Shown here piece after piece: positions 1-8,281 of a stretch of DNA of 64,000 nt. The position numbers and the translations under genes were made by a program. How positions within the stretch are numbered: position 1 is the first letter of the stretch; each line of letters opens with the position of its first letter. The DNA comes from Pseudanabaena sp. SR411. Lineage in GTDB: Bacteria; Cyanobacteriota; Cyanobacteriia; Pseudanabaenales; Pseudanabaenaceae. The notes beneath the pieces are model-generated. The model worked only from the letters and a program-made list of their open reading frames with translations. It was not told the DNA's origin and did no database searches. Location: positions 1-64,000 of the forward strand of contig NZ_NDHW01000255.1 in NCBI RefSeq assembly GCF_002251945.1, given 5' to 3'.

Positions 1-131
1 CTATATCCTTCATAAAGTAATTTGATTGCTTCCAATCGATGCCTTAGGTACTCTTGTTGATGTCGATTGAACTGCTTCTGCCAATCTTTGAGATCTAACG
101 GCTTGTTCAGAAGCGCTTCGTTTTGGTTCAT
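1..131 (-). CDS. IS630-like transposase, N-terminal fragment cut by window edge
   Basis: An open frame starts at an ATG at 129-131 and runs off the left edge after 43 codons. It begins MNQNEALLNKPLDLKDWQKQ and continues with a basic, helical stretch ending LEAIKLLYEGY. This resembles the start of the helix-turn-helix half of IS630/Tc1-mariner-type transposases, in which a phrase like this precedes the first helix-turn-helix. The catalytic DDE part would lie outside the window, so it cannot be said whether the element is intact. A terminal-repeat-like motif lies about 50 bp upstream (177-187). The family assignment rests on resemblance only. Confidence 0.5.
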   Translation of the reverse strand, partial: MNQNEALLNKPLDLKDWQKQFNRHQQEYLRHRLEAIKLLYEGY

Positions 132-176
132 TTTTTTACTGTCTTTTTATTTCATATTTTACCATGCCTTACAGCG

Positions 177-187
177 GGAAGGGAGTA
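177..187. repeat. GGAAGGGAGTA motif, copy 1 (possible IS/MITE end)
   Basis: GGAAGGGAG followed by TA occurs here and again at 17318-17328 and 26406-26416. Read outward-in it is TA-CTCCCTTCC, the style of terminus used by Tc1/mariner-type elements that target TA. Here it lies just upstream of the transposase fragment, so it may be the outer end of that element (inference). Confidence 0.4.
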
Positions 188-189
188 GG

Positions 190-228
190 ACATAAAAGTG
201 GCGGCGCGAAGCGCCGCCACTTTTATGT
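190..228 (-). terminator. 18-bp palindrome with GAA loop, terminator of the Spy-like gene
   Basis: A perfect 18-bp inverted repeat with GGCGC-GAA-GCGCC at its centre lies 4 bp beyond the stop of the minus-strand gene ending at 232. A T-run is poor, so termination is inferred from position and stem strength. Confidence 0.65.
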
Positions 229-231
229 TTC

Positions 232-693
232 CTAGCGAGGAGTACCTTGACGCATCATGCTGCGATTTGACTGGCGTTGTTGTTTCATTTGCTCAACTTG
301 TTGTTGCTGAGCAGGAGTCAAGACGTTCTTCATTTGTGTCTTAGTATCTTCAGCGATCGCCTTCATCTGTTGCTTTTGAGCATCGGTCAAATTGAGAGAC
401 TTGCGTACACCCTTGCGATCGCCAGATTGACGAGCTTGTTCCATAATTGCGCGTTGTTCAGCAGTCAAAACAGCTTGGCTACGAGCTTTTGCACTTTCGC
501 GAATAGACTTCATTTGAGTCTTTTGGGCTTCAGTCAAGTTCAACTGTTTCCAGCCTTCGCCTTGACGGGGTTTGCGTTTTTCGGTGCTATTTTGAGTGGT
601 ATTTTGTGCAGCAACGAGATTTGGAATTGCCACGGCTCCAACTGCTACGGTTACACAAGCGATCGCCAACAAGCTTTTGATATTACGAAACAT
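232..693 (-). CDS. Spy/CpxP-like LTXXQ-motif periplasmic protein
   Basis: This encodes a 153-residue exported protein. The start MFRNIKSLL was chosen because AAGGGGA precedes it at good spacing and a signal peptide follows (hydrophobic core to about residue 25, then LVAAQN). The mature part is highly polar and helical, with two LNLT(E/D)AQ motifs, the hallmark of the Spy/CpxP family. Known family members are periplasmic chaperones or stress sensors, often tied to envelope or metal stress. The two motifs are about 50 residues apart, which suggests an internal duplication. The gene stands alone with its own terminator. The specific function is not known. Confidence 0.75.
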   Translation of the reverse strand: MFRNIKSLLAIACVTVAVGAVAIPNLVAAQNTTQNSTEKRKPRQGEGWKQLNLTEAQKTQMKSIRESAKARSQAVLTAEQRAIMEQARQSGDRKGVRKSLNLTDAQKQQMKAIAEDTKTQMKNVLTPAQQQQVEQMKQQRQSNRSMMRQGTPR

Positions 694-772
694 TTGATTT
701 TCCCCTTTGTGAGAAGGCTTAATTATCTGTACGAGGGTTTTGACAAGCACCACGATCAAAAGGTTCAAAATT

Positions 773-811
773 AAAAAAATAGATTTGGGCTGCGCCCAAA
801 TCTATTTTTTT
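773..811 (-). terminator. 18-bp palindrome, terminator of the coiled-coil gene
   Basis: A perfect 18-bp inverted repeat (GGGC-TGC-GCCC centre) is flanked by A- and T-runs, so it can act in either direction. It abuts the stop codon (810-812) of the minus-strand gene to its right. Confidence 0.75.
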
Positions 812-1238
812 AATTGGCACAACTTCTCAAAATTACGCCGATAATTATGCCAATCCCGACAAAACGAACGATCTGCCAAAATGGTTCACGAAAACTACTC
901 CAAGAGAGCAGGCGGCTTTCGAGATTCGCTTCGATTTGTTCAAGTTGCTCGCCTACTTCTTGTAATTGTTTGAGTAGCTCTTCTTTATGAGGGCTAGGGG
1001 TTGCTCGCCCATTGAGAGAATTAGGCTTGCGGCGAATTTTTGAGTTGCTATTATGCTGAGCGCGATCGCCTGAAGTATCTTGAATTTGCGATCTGATTTC
1101 TTCTTGTTGGGTTAGCAGTTCCTGCTGTCTGAGCGAGTCACGGTGAACCTGTAGAAAACGCTGTTCGATTTCTTCTAATAGTTCTCTAGTTTCTTTGAGT
1201 TGAGCTTCTACATCGCTCCAATCAGAAATTTCTGTCAC
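810..1238 (-). CDS. coiled-coil protein with C-terminal membrane anchor, unknown
   Basis: The protein has 142 residues. About residues 5-50 and 85-110 are heptad-rich coiled coil (QLKETRELLEEIEQR; LLKQLQEVGEQLEQIEANL), separated by a basic, Ser/Asn-rich linker. The C-terminus is one membrane segment (VRFVGIGIIIGVILRS), so it is probably a tail-anchored membrane protein. No catalytic motif is visible and I do not recognise the family. It is transcribed in the same direction as the kinase gene upstream, but two strong palindromes separate them, so it probably has its own promoter. Confidence 0.65.
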   Translation of the reverse strand: MTEISDWSDVEAQLKETRELLEEIEQRFLQVHRDSLRQQELLTQQEEIRSQIQDTSGDRAQHNSNSKIRRKPNSLNGRATPSPHKEELLKQLQEVGEQLEQIEANLESRLLSWSSFREPFWQIVRFVGIGIIIGVILRSCAN

Positions 1239-1309
1239 AGCATCAATCTAATAAGTGGAATTTGGATAATGGTGCGTTGTGCGACCATAAATGAATTTTA
1301 CAGTGATTT

Positions 1310-1360
1310 AACCCAAATAAATGAAGGCGGCGCTTCGCGCCGCCTTCATTTATTTGGGTT
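1310..1360 (-). terminator. 24-bp perfect palindrome with TTC (GAA) loop
   Basis: Perfect 24-bp arms surround CGC-TTC-GCG, followed by a short T-run on the plus strand. It lies between the kinase stop and the next gene on the same strand and is the second of two large hairpins there. Confidence 0.6.
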
Positions 1361-1384
1361 TTTGAAACGTAACATCAGCGATCG

Positions 1385-1441
1385 CCCATATGTTTATAAA
1401 AAATGAAATGCGGCGCATTTCGTTTTTTATAAACATATGGG
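1385..1441 (-). terminator. 27-bp palindrome that includes the end of the kinase gene
   Basis: The 27-bp arms have one mismatch and a GGC loop. The right arm contains the last four sense codons (Pro-Ile-Cys-Leu) and the stop of the kinase gene; the left arm is their inverted copy. The position suits a terminator for the kinase. Confidence 0.6.
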
Positions 1442-3073
1442 TTTGGTGCGATTAGCTGCAATCCAACCAGCGATCGGGGCAGAAATTTGCAACCAACCTT
1501 GCTTTTCGCTCTGCACGGTAATTTGCGTGCCATTGTCCAGTTTACCCACGATCGCATAATCTACTCCCGCACCCTGACGCACATTGATCGGCGGCTGAGG
1601 ATCGGAGACTAAACGTCTAGTGTAGTCACATTGCGGATTTTGCAAATTGTTAGCAGTATTTTGAGAAGGGCTATATTTGGGGTTTGTGCGCTTTTGAAAC
1701 TCGCGGATATAGGTAACATTTTGCATTTCTATGGGTGTTAGTAGCTCTTCAGGAAACTGATCAGGTGCATATAGTGGCTTGTACCAAGGCTGGCTGCTGA
1801 AATATGACTGCAATTCAGGATCTTGAAAACGGCGACCATAACGGGCAAATACTTCATTTCGCATGATATCTAGTTCAAGCGCGCTCTTATCTGCCAAATC
1901 TTGATCACGGATTGCTCGTTCTGACAGAAATAGATATTTGGCACTTGAGCTAGCGGTAATCTTCACCTCGTTTGTGATCGTAGGTGATGGGCGGAGAAAC
2001 ATCACCGCACCGATAACGGCGATCACCGATACGATTCCCACGGCAATGAGTACTAACCGATTTTTATGGACAAATTGCAGATGATCTTTGGGCGCAGCTA
2101 TTGGCGAAAATTTTGTTGCGACATCATCATTTGGGTTAAAAGCCGATGTTAATTTTGGAAAATTAGTCTGCACAGTCGTAGATAAAAGCGTTGGCGCGAT
2201 CGGTACTTTTAGCTTTTGTAAATCGATCAATACAACCTCGGCAGACTGATAGCGATCGCGAAAGTCATATTTGACTAACTTATCGATGATCATGGCAAAT
2301 TCATCACTGACCTGAGCGCGATATTTTAAAGCTGCATGGTCTGGAGAATGTCGCCAAGCTAATTCGCCTGTTTCTAAATCTTCAGATAATAAGTTGGGGG
2401 CAACTCCTGTCAGTCCTTGGATGGTGATCGCCCCAACTGCATAAAGATCACTACAGGGTCTAGGCTTACCGATCGCCTGCTCATTGGGCATATAACCATC
2501 CGTACCGATGGCAACCGTAGAGCCAATAGTCGAGGCGGCGATCGCCGTTCCCACTTGCTTAACCGCACCAAAATCAATCAATACCAACCTGCCATCGGTG
2601 CGCCGACGCATGAGGTTGGCGGGTTTAATATCGCGATGGATTGCGCCCTGCTGATGGACAAATGTGAGAATCTCCAGTACATCAATTAAAAAAGCGATCG
2701 CCTGTGCTTCATTCATTCGCCCTACTGGATAGCCATCAGCAGATCGCTCAACGGAGGTGATCTCATGAGCAAGGTCATAGCCTTCAACCAACTCTTGCAC
2801 CAAATAAAACTCATGATCTTCTGCAAAATGCGCTAGCAAACGCGGAATGCGATCGTGATTACCAAGTTTATGTAAAACCCTAGCCTCAGTCTCAAATAAA
2901 CGACTCGCAATTTCCCATACAAAATTCTCGTTTGAGGTCGGTTGTAGTCGTTTGACTACACATTTATGATGGTCTGGCAACTGCAAATCTTCAGCTAAAA
3001 AGGTCTGCCCAAATCCTCCACCTCCAAGGCTTTGGATGATTTGATATCTGCCACTAATCACTTTGCCAATCAT
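1427..3073 (-). CDS. Ser/Thr protein kinase with YARHG and SH3 domains
   Basis: A membrane-anchored Hanks-type kinase of 548 residues from MIGKVISGRY; an in-frame ATG five codons upstream is an alternative. The glycine loop GGGGFG is near residue 17, the catalytic loop HRDIKPANL near 147 and the DFG near 168. One membrane helix (about 340-361) follows. Outside lies a YARHG domain (about 385-435; EVFARYGRRF, PWYKPL) and a C-terminal bacterial SH3 domain (INVRQGAG, GWIAAN). In this architecture the outer modules probably sense envelope or peptidoglycan state and the kinase signals inward (inference). It resembles the N-terminal part of the WD40 kinase at 43247. Confidence 0.88.
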   Translation of the reverse strand: MIGKVISGRYQIIQSLGGGGFGQTFLAEDLQLPDHHKCVVKRLQPTSNENFVWEIASRLFETEARVLHKLGNHDRIPRLLAHFAEDHEFYLVQELVEGYDLAHEITSVERSADGYPVGRMNEAQAIAFLIDVLEILTFVHQQGAIHRDIKPANLMRRRTDGRLVLIDFGAVKQVGTAIAASTIGSTVAIGTDGYMPNEQAIGKPRPCSDLYAVGAITIQGLTGVAPNLLSEDLETGELAWRHSPDHAALKYRAQVSDEFAMIIDKLVKYDFRDRYQSAEVVLIDLQKLKVPIAPTLLSTTVQTNFPKLTSAFNPNDDVATKFSPIAAPKDHLQFVHKNRLVLIAVGIVSVIAVIGAVMFLRPSPTITNEVKITASSSAKYLFLSERAIRDQDLADKSALELDIMRNEVFARYGRRFQDPELQSYFSSQPWYKPLYAPDQFPEELLTPIEMQNVTYIREFQKRTNPKYSPSQNTANNLQNPQCDYTRRLVSDPQPPINVRQGAGVDYAIVGKLDNGTQITVQSEKQGWLQISAPIAGWIAANRTKPICL

Positions 3074-3089
3074 GTGCAGGTAAACCAAT

Positions 3090-3123
3090 TAAAGTAGAAG
3101 GGCGTGACGCGCTCCTCTACTTT
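3090..3123 (-). terminator. hairpin after the GAF/HPt gene
   Basis: An imperfect inverted repeat (AAAGTAGA arms, two mismatches) overlaps the stop codon of the minus-strand gene at 3122 and lies just upstream of the kinase start. Confidence 0.5.
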
Positions 3124-5347
3124 ATAACTTATAGTGCGATCGCGCTATGCGTAATGCATCAGTTGCTCTCTGAGCCTCGATCGCTACCCGTGATAGGCAA
3201 GCATAAATCAACACTACATAATTTGCCTTTACTGCTGATTCGAGTTGACGACATTGATAGGAAAGCGTTAATGCACCGATATAGTCACTACTTGAGCGCA
3301 AGGTATTCAAAGATTGCAATAGTCGGGGCTGATCATTCACGGCAAGAGCCTTGTCGATCTCTTGGACTAGACGAGGTGTATCTTCTAAATACGAGTCAAT
3401 CACATTCAATAAAAAATCTTTTGCTTTGAGATCATTACCCGCAATCTCTAAAATCGTTTCCATAAACTGTGGCTCGATCGCTGGCTCATCATCATCGTGA
3501 TCCCTCTCTAATCCTAAAGTTATATCTACATCAATCTGTTGAGTTTCTTGTAGATCTTCTTGTTGAATAGGCTGTGGTGTAATTGTTTCTGGTTCTAGTT
3601 CAATGGATTGAGATGCAATGATCTCCTCTGTTTCCACAGGTTGCAGTTCTGCTGCTTCTAGTGCGATCGCTTCTGACTCAGCTTTTTCTAACTCAAGATT
3701 TTCTGGTTCTAGATTTTCTGGTTCTAGATTTTCGGACTGAGAGAGTTGTGAATCTAATATTTCAGTTTCAGCGCTTTCTAGATAACTGGTTTCAGGTGAA
3801 GTGCTTTCTGGCTCACTTGCTTCTAACTGACTTGTTTCTAATTCATCAATTTTATTTAACTCTGGACTAGATTCTAGATTAGGAGTCTCTGTAAGGAAAC
3901 TATCTGTCTCAGCAACAGAAACTTCCTCTCGCTCAACTGCTGCGGTTTCAGCTTCTTCTGATTCTGATTCGCTGACTGAAATCACTTTAAGATTATCAGG
4001 CATAATTACATAGGAGATATCAGCTTTCTCAAACTTGATTGCTGGTTCAACTGGTGTAATATTTTCAGGAATAACAACCTTCTCAAAATCAATCAGTGGT
4101 TCAAATGGGGTAATGTCATCATCTTTCTCGAACTCAATCAACGGTTCCAATGGCGTAATATCGGCAGAGATATCATCTTGATTAGAAGCGATCGCCAACT
4201 CGTCTGGCGTAATATTATGATCTAACTTCTCATCTTCAATTTCAGAGGAAGGCACACTAGAGTCTGGAGCTAAAAAGAGTGGTGGCAATCCATTTTGGGG
4301 AATTGGTACATATTGAGAATCTGTCTTAGAATCTGTAATTTCTTCTGTCTCTTCTGGATTAACAGATGGTTCTTTTAATTCACTCTCTTTTTCATCTAAA
4401 GCTTGATCTGCTTGACTAACAACTAAATCATTAGACTCTAAATCATTATTTGCAGATTTAGTAGAATTATCTTCAACTAAATCTTGAGCAATTGGCGGAA
4501 TGATTTGGGCAATAGTTGGCTCAGTAATCTGTTCAATAGATGAAATTGCTGATGCAATAGTTGACTTAGCCTCTCTCTCAGCAATCTCTACAACTGTTTG
4601 CTGTAAATTGTCTAATTCAACCTGTAGAGTTTGTAAATCATCGGTTAGCTCCTGAGACTGTTGACGTAAATTAGTTAAGGCGATGGCAATTCCAATTTGA
4701 GCCGCAATTAACGATAGAGAAGTGCGATCACTATCTGACCAACTATGATAAGCGCTACCATGAAAAGCCACCAGAGTTCCCCAAACTTCTTGACCTGCAT
4801 AGATCTTATTTGCAGCATAGAATGAAATCCCGATCTGTTCCAGCAGCGTCACGATATGAGACGACAAGCTAGAAGTACGAATGCTATCAATGGTCTGAGC
4901 TGAATGTTCTGTATGGGTAGACTCGATCATGTGACGAGCCAATGAAAGCTGTCTTTCGGGCATATCAGCCAAAGATGCTAGCCCTGTGGCGATCGCATCA
5001 GTGACAAACTCACCCCGTCCATCAGGATGACAACGAAAGATCGCGACCCGATCTACCTGCAATAGTTTTTGAGCGACTTGGACGGCAATTTGTAAAACTA
5101 GTTCTAAGGATGGCGATCTCTGAATGGCATCAGCAAGTTGGGCAAGCGCTTTTTCCCTAGCAATGATATTGCTAAAAATATCTGAGTTTGGAGCCTCGGT
5201 GGACTGTGCTGAGATCAGCTTTTCATACCGCTCTTCCCAGCTAAGTTGATGGACGCGCTCCTGCTGCACCAAGATGGCTTTGAGGTGTTCATAGGCGGCG
5301 CGATCGCGGCATAGGTGGCGGATTTGATCTAGGAGGGTAGAATCCAT
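3122..5347 (-). CDS. GAF-domain protein with acidic repeats and degenerate HPt domain
   Basis: The protein has 741 residues. A GAF domain fills about residues 70-220 (VDRVAIFRCHPDGRGEF, EVWGTLVAFHGS), followed by a short coiled coil. About 340 acidic, Glu/Ser-rich residues come next, including three or four imperfect repeats of a DITP-EPLI-FEK unit and short EPENLE repeats. The C-terminal 110 residues look like a histidine phosphotransfer (HPt) domain, but at the usual phospho-accepting His of the AHTLKSSS-type motif the sequence reads LNTLRSSSDYIGA, with Asn instead. It may act as a phosphorylation-independent docking partner for a response regulator (inference). No kinase or receiver gene lies next to it. 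Confidence 0.75.
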   Translation of the reverse strand: MDSTLLDQIRHLCRDRAAYEHLKAILVQQERVHQLSWEERYEKLISAQSTEAPNSDIFSNIIAREKALAQLADAIQRSPSLELVLQIAVQVAQKLLQVDRVAIFRCHPDGRGEFVTDAIATGLASLADMPERQLSLARHMIESTHTEHSAQTIDSIRTSSLSSHIVTLLEQIGISFYAANKIYAGQEVWGTLVAFHGSAYHSWSDSDRTSLSLIAAQIGIAIALTNLRQQSQELTDDLQTLQVELDNLQQTVVEIAEREAKSTIASAISSIEQITEPTIAQIIPPIAQDLVEDNSTKSANNDLESNDLVVSQADQALDEKESELKEPSVNPEETEEITDSKTDSQYVPIPQNGLPPLFLAPDSSVPSSEIEDEKLDHNITPDELAIASNQDDISADITPLEPLIEFEKDDDITPFEPLIDFEKVVIPENITPVEPAIKFEKADISYVIMPDNLKVISVSESESEEAETAAVEREEVSVAETDSFLTETPNLESSPELNKIDELETSQLEASEPESTSPETSYLESAETEILDSQLSQSENLEPENLEPENLELEKAESEAIALEAAELQPVETEEIIASQSIELEPETITPQPIQQEDLQETQQIDVDITLGLERDHDDDEPAIEPQFMETILEIAGNDLKAKDFLLNVIDSYLEDTPRLVQEIDKALAVNDQPRLLQSLNTLRSSSDYIGALTLSYQCRQLESAVKANYVVLIYACLSRVAIEAQRATDALRIARSHYKL

Positions 5348-5405
5348 GGGTACGAACGACTATCCCCGAATATGTTCTAGCGTTACTCAGATAGAAAATA
5401 AAAAT

Positions 5406-5456
5406 TAAACCCCGTAAGGGTTTTAAAACATAAAACAGCGTAGCCGTTTTGTGTTT
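5406..5456. repeat. two small intergenic hairpins
   Basis: The first has AAACCC arms. The second has 15-bp arms with two mismatches around a GTA loop (AAAACATAAAAC on the left). They lie in the 340-bp space between divergent genes and may belong to the local palindrome class. Confidence 0.4.
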
Positions 5457-5542
5457 TGGCATAATTCTATCTAGACCATGAATCTTAGCGGACTTGATTT
5501 GGCGATCGCATGAGACACAAAGCGTAACTTTGGATGTAACTT

Positions 5543-5591
5543 TTGTTTTTAGCATGAGAGTTTGCTATGCGAACTCTCATGCTAAAAACAA
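5543..5591. repeat. 20-bp intergenic palindrome
   Basis: Perfect 20-bp arms (TTGTTTTTAGCATGAGAGTT) surround a 9-nt loop, upstream of the gene at 5688. There is no gene end here to terminate, so it is better listed as a palindromic element than as a terminator. Confidence 0.5.
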
Positions 5592-5687
5592 GTTAAGATC
5601 GTAATTCAACAATAAATAGTTTGGAAAAGCCTTGATTTGCATAGGTTTACCGCTTATTTATTTGCAAACTAATGTAAGTTAAAAAAT

Positions 5688-6329
5688 ATGGCACGCTATA
5701 CCCTTGCCCAGAGTCCCGAAGTTGTCTTGACCGTTGCTGGAAAAGATTCGCCAAAAGCGCGTGAAAAGGCGATGGCAGAGCTAATGGAACTGATGGACTC
5801 AGGCAAACTTGATACTGATCTTGCCGATGGCTTTAGTCCCGACCAATTTATCGAAGTGAGAGAACTTTCCATGTCTGAAGATCGCGAAGATCCCATAACT
5901 CAAGCCGTGCAAGTCCTAAACAATCTTGCCACACTCAAAATCAAAGTCCAAGAACTACGTTCTGATGCGATGCAGGTGCGATCGCAAATCGATATTTTGT
6001 TTAGCGATGAGATTGTCACTGAGGAGCAAATCAATAGTCTTAAGGAAGGTTTTAAAACCCTCAAAAGCTTTGCTCAGCTTAATATGAAATTTCTCGATGC
6101 GCGATCGCAAGCTGAGAATGCACGTCAAGTCCTTGATGAAGCTCTTAAGTCTCCTAATGCAGAAGTTAAGGTTCCTGTCGAAAGTGTAGCTGTAGAGACT
6201 TCTGGGGACATTACTGCTGATCCCGAACCTGTTGCAGTTGCAGAGAATGCTGATGAGGAAGAAACTGTAACGGAAATTGAGGATGCGATCGTTGAAGTTC
6301 CTGTGAGCAAATCTACCAAAAAGAAATAA
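5688..6329 (+). CDS. conserved hypothetical protein with coiled coil and acidic tail
   Basis: The protein has 213 residues. The first 50 contain a charged helical region (SPKAREKAMAELMELMDSG). About 70-155 is a long amphipathic helix region (ITQAVQVLNNLATLKIKVQEL; FKTLKSFAQLNMKFLDARSQ). The last 50 residues are Glu/Val-rich, ending in Lys. There is no signal peptide or membrane segment, so it is probably cytosolic. I do not recognise a named family. It is alone on its strand, ends in a palindromic terminator that overlaps its stop, and has 340 bp of upstream non-coding sequence. Confidence 0.65.
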   Translation: MARYTLAQSPEVVLTVAGKDSPKAREKAMAELMELMDSGKLDTDLADGFSPDQFIEVRELSMSEDREDPITQAVQVLNNLATLKIKVQELRSDAMQVRSQIDILFSDEIVTEEQINSLKEGFKTLKSFAQLNMKFLDARSQAENARQVLDEALKSPNAEVKVPVESVAVETSGDITADPEPVAVAENADEEETVTEIEDAIVEVPVSKSTKKK

Positions 6330-6366
6330 CGCCAAAAGGCAACGCGAAGCGTTGCCTTTTGGCGTT
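6328..6366 (+). terminator. 18-bp palindrome with GAA loop after the gene at 5688
   Basis: Perfect 18-bp arms (AACGCCAAAAGGCAACGC) with a GAA loop begin inside the stop codon of the gene ending at 6329. Four Ts follow. Confidence 0.75.
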
Positions 6367-6417
6367 TTCGGTGAAGTTAAAATTAAATCTATAAACCACT
6401 ACCTACTGTTGGAAATT

Positions 6418-6996
6418 ATGGTTGCTTTACCAGATCGCTTATTGATGACCTACGAAGAATATATCGCTTGGGAATCAACCCAAGAAATGCGCCATGAGTT
6501 CTGTGATGGTGAAGTGATCGCCATGGCTGGCGGCACTCGTGACCATAATCGTGTCTCACTTAACTTTTCTAAAATTTTAGATGATGCCCTCGTCGATCAC
6601 CCCTGCGAAGTCTATATCGCTGATGTCAAAGTACAGGTAAAACCCAAACGCAAATATTTTTATCCAGACGTGGTGGTTACCTGTGATGAACGCGATCGCA
6701 ATGATGCTCTAGTAGTTGCTTTTCCTTGTCTAATTATCGAAGTCCTCTCACCATCAACCGAAGCCTATGATCGTGGATTCAAGTTTTCACAATACCGCCA
6801 GTTCGACACTTTACAAGAATATGTATTAGTTCAAGTCGAGCAGCCAATGGTAGAAGTATTTCAGCGCAATGAGCAGGGGCAATGGGTGTTTTTTGAATAT
6901 GGTTTGGGCGATCGCCTATTTCTCAAATCCGTAAACGTTGAAATAGCAGTTAGCGATCTATATCAACAAATTCAATTTGAGCAGAAAACAGAATAG
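6418..6996 (+). CDS. Uma2-family protein (PD-(D/E)XK nuclease fold)
   Basis: The protein has 192 residues from MVALPDRLL; the frame is open further upstream, but that part lies in the preceding terminator. It has the Uma2/DUF820 signature: MTYEEYIAWE at the start, RHEFCDGEVIAMAGGT, then the nuclease-like core YFYPDVVVTCDE and LIIEVLSPSTEAYDRGFKFSQYR. These supply the Asp, Glu and later Lys/Gln expected for PD-(D/E)XK folds. Uma2 genes are very numerous in cyanobacteria and their biological role is unsettled; some travel with mobile DNA. It stands alone here and shares a terminator with the converging lptF/G gene. Confidence 0.85.
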   Translation: MVALPDRLLMTYEEYIAWESTQEMRHEFCDGEVIAMAGGTRDHNRVSLNFSKILDDALVDHPCEVYIADVKVQVKPKRKYFYPDVVVTCDERDRNDALVVAFPCLIIEVLSPSTEAYDRGFKFSQYRQFDTLQEYVLVQVEQPMVEVFQRNEQGQWVFFEYGLGDRLFLKSVNVEIAVSDLYQQIQFEQKTE

Positions 6997-7023
6997 AGGG
7001 GGCGCTTTGCGCCCCCTCTATTC
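6991..7023. terminator. 15-bp bidirectional palindrome between convergent genes
   Basis: Perfect 15-bp arms with a TTT loop. The left arm begins with the last Glu codon and the TAG stop of the Uma2 gene, and the right arm ends one base before the stop of lptF/G. Confidence 0.75.
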
Positions 7024-8211
7024 TTATGTAACACGAGTGAGAATAATCACGCCAGCCGTGATCCCAATTAAATTAGGCATCCAGGCCGCCGCGATCGGTG
7101 AGAGAAATTCCACTTGACCCAAAGCGCCACAGATAAATAGCAGTAGATAATAGCCAAAAATAATTAACACGCTCAAGCCAAAACCGATCGCCGCACCAGT
7201 ACGCTGAGGACGCATTCCTAATGATGCACCAACGATCGCAAAGACCACACAGATAAACGGCAACGCATATTTCTGCTCAAGTCTGACTTCGAGCTTACGG
7301 ATTTCTTTAGTATTGCCAGATTGCTTGAGCAAATCGATATTACGACGAATATCCGCAATATTCATTTCTTCAGCACTACGCTGCTCTTGAGCTACGTCAA
7401 GGGGCGCACGAGGCAATTGCAGATTTTGATCTTCAAAGCGGAGAATACTGCGGTAATTACCATCTGGTCCCACCAGATAGGTTGTGCCTTTGCTAAATCT
7501 CCAAACATTTTGCTCAGGAATCCAGACTGCGGACTCGGCAGCAAGAATTTGCTGAAGCTGTCCTTGCGAAAAGTCTAAAACCGTTAAGCCACGCATCTCT
7601 TTACCATCAAAGCTGCGGGCATAAAAACTCCGCACTAATCCTTGCTTCGATGTGCCATCTTCCTGTGGCACTTCTCCATATTGTTGATAAAAAATATCTT
7701 GGTTTTTAAACTGCACATTCTCTTGATTTAGAGCCGCTCGCAAGGTGCTGCGTGATTGCCAGTTTGCCGCAGGGACGATCGCCTCATTAAATACATAGGT
7801 CAGCCCCGTCACAAATAGGCTCAACACCAACGCAGGTAAAACTAAACGGTAAGCACTTACCCCACAACTGCGTAAAGCCGTTGTCTCACCATCGCCTGAC
7901 ATACGGCTATAGGAAAGCAATGTTGCTAACAACATCGACATCGGGAATGAGTACACCATGAAGCCTGGGATTTGGTAACCAAAAATCTGAAACGCTGTTA
8001 ATACGCTTAATCCTGCATCAGTAATCAGGCGAATCAGTTCAAATAAAGAGCCGATCGCTAAAATCACGGAGGAAAATGCACCCACCCCAAACAAAAATGG
8101 GGTCAGCATCTGCGTGAATAAATAGCGATCCATGATCGACAATCTCGGTAGCCATCCTAGCGACACGTTTGTAACTTTTTTCCTTGGTTGAGTCGTTTGT
8201 AAGGTTGCCAT
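7024..8211 (-). CDS. lptF: LptF/LptG-family permease of the lipopolysaccharide exporter
   Basis: The protein has 395 residues and belongs to the YjgP/YjgQ permease family. N-terminal membrane helices occur at about 30-50, 65-90 and 110-130, including MDRYLFTQMLTPFLFGVGAF and the conserved FPMSMLLATLLSYSRMSGDGE. A periplasmic domain (about 145-290) follows, then three C-terminal helices. With LptB it forms the inner-membrane complex that extracts lipopolysaccharide. Cyanobacteria often have a single gene for this subunit, so F and G cannot be told apart. It lies downstream of panC/cmk, lptA and lptB in one direction, with about 70 bp to lptB. Confidence 0.88.
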   Translation of the reverse strand: MATLQTTQPRKKVTNVSLGWLPRLSIMDRYLFTQMLTPFLFGVGAFSSVILAIGSLFELIRLITDAGLSVLTAFQIFGYQIPGFMVYSFPMSMLLATLLSYSRMSGDGETTALRSCGVSAYRLVLPALVLSLFVTGLTYVFNEAIVPAANWQSRSTLRAALNQENVQFKNQDIFYQQYGEVPQEDGTSKQGLVRSFYARSFDGKEMRGLTVLDFSQGQLQQILAAESAVWIPEQNVWRFSKGTTYLVGPDGNYRSILRFEDQNLQLPRAPLDVAQEQRSAEEMNIADIRRNIDLLKQSGNTKEIRKLEVRLEQKYALPFICVVFAIVGASLGMRPQRTGAAIGFGLSVLIIFGYYLLLFICGALGQVEFLSPIAAAWMPNLIGITAGVIILTRVT

Positions 8212-8243
8212 TTCCTTTATCGAGATTACAGGTTTTTGGGTTA

Positions 8244-8281
8244 ATTATTTTTGCAACACCGTAGGTGTTGCAAAAAATAAT
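8244..8281 (-). terminator. 17-bp hairpin between lptB and lptF/G
   Basis: The arms ATTATTTTTGCAACACC surround a GTA loop with one bulged base. It overlaps the first base of the lptB stop signal and probably attenuates transcription into lptF/G (inference). Confidence 0.5.

Noticed and set aside
5289-5555. 88-codon frame on the minus strand upstream of the GAF gene
   Set aside because: It runs through two intergenic hairpins and into the N-terminal codons of the GAF gene in another frame; its translation is not protein-like.
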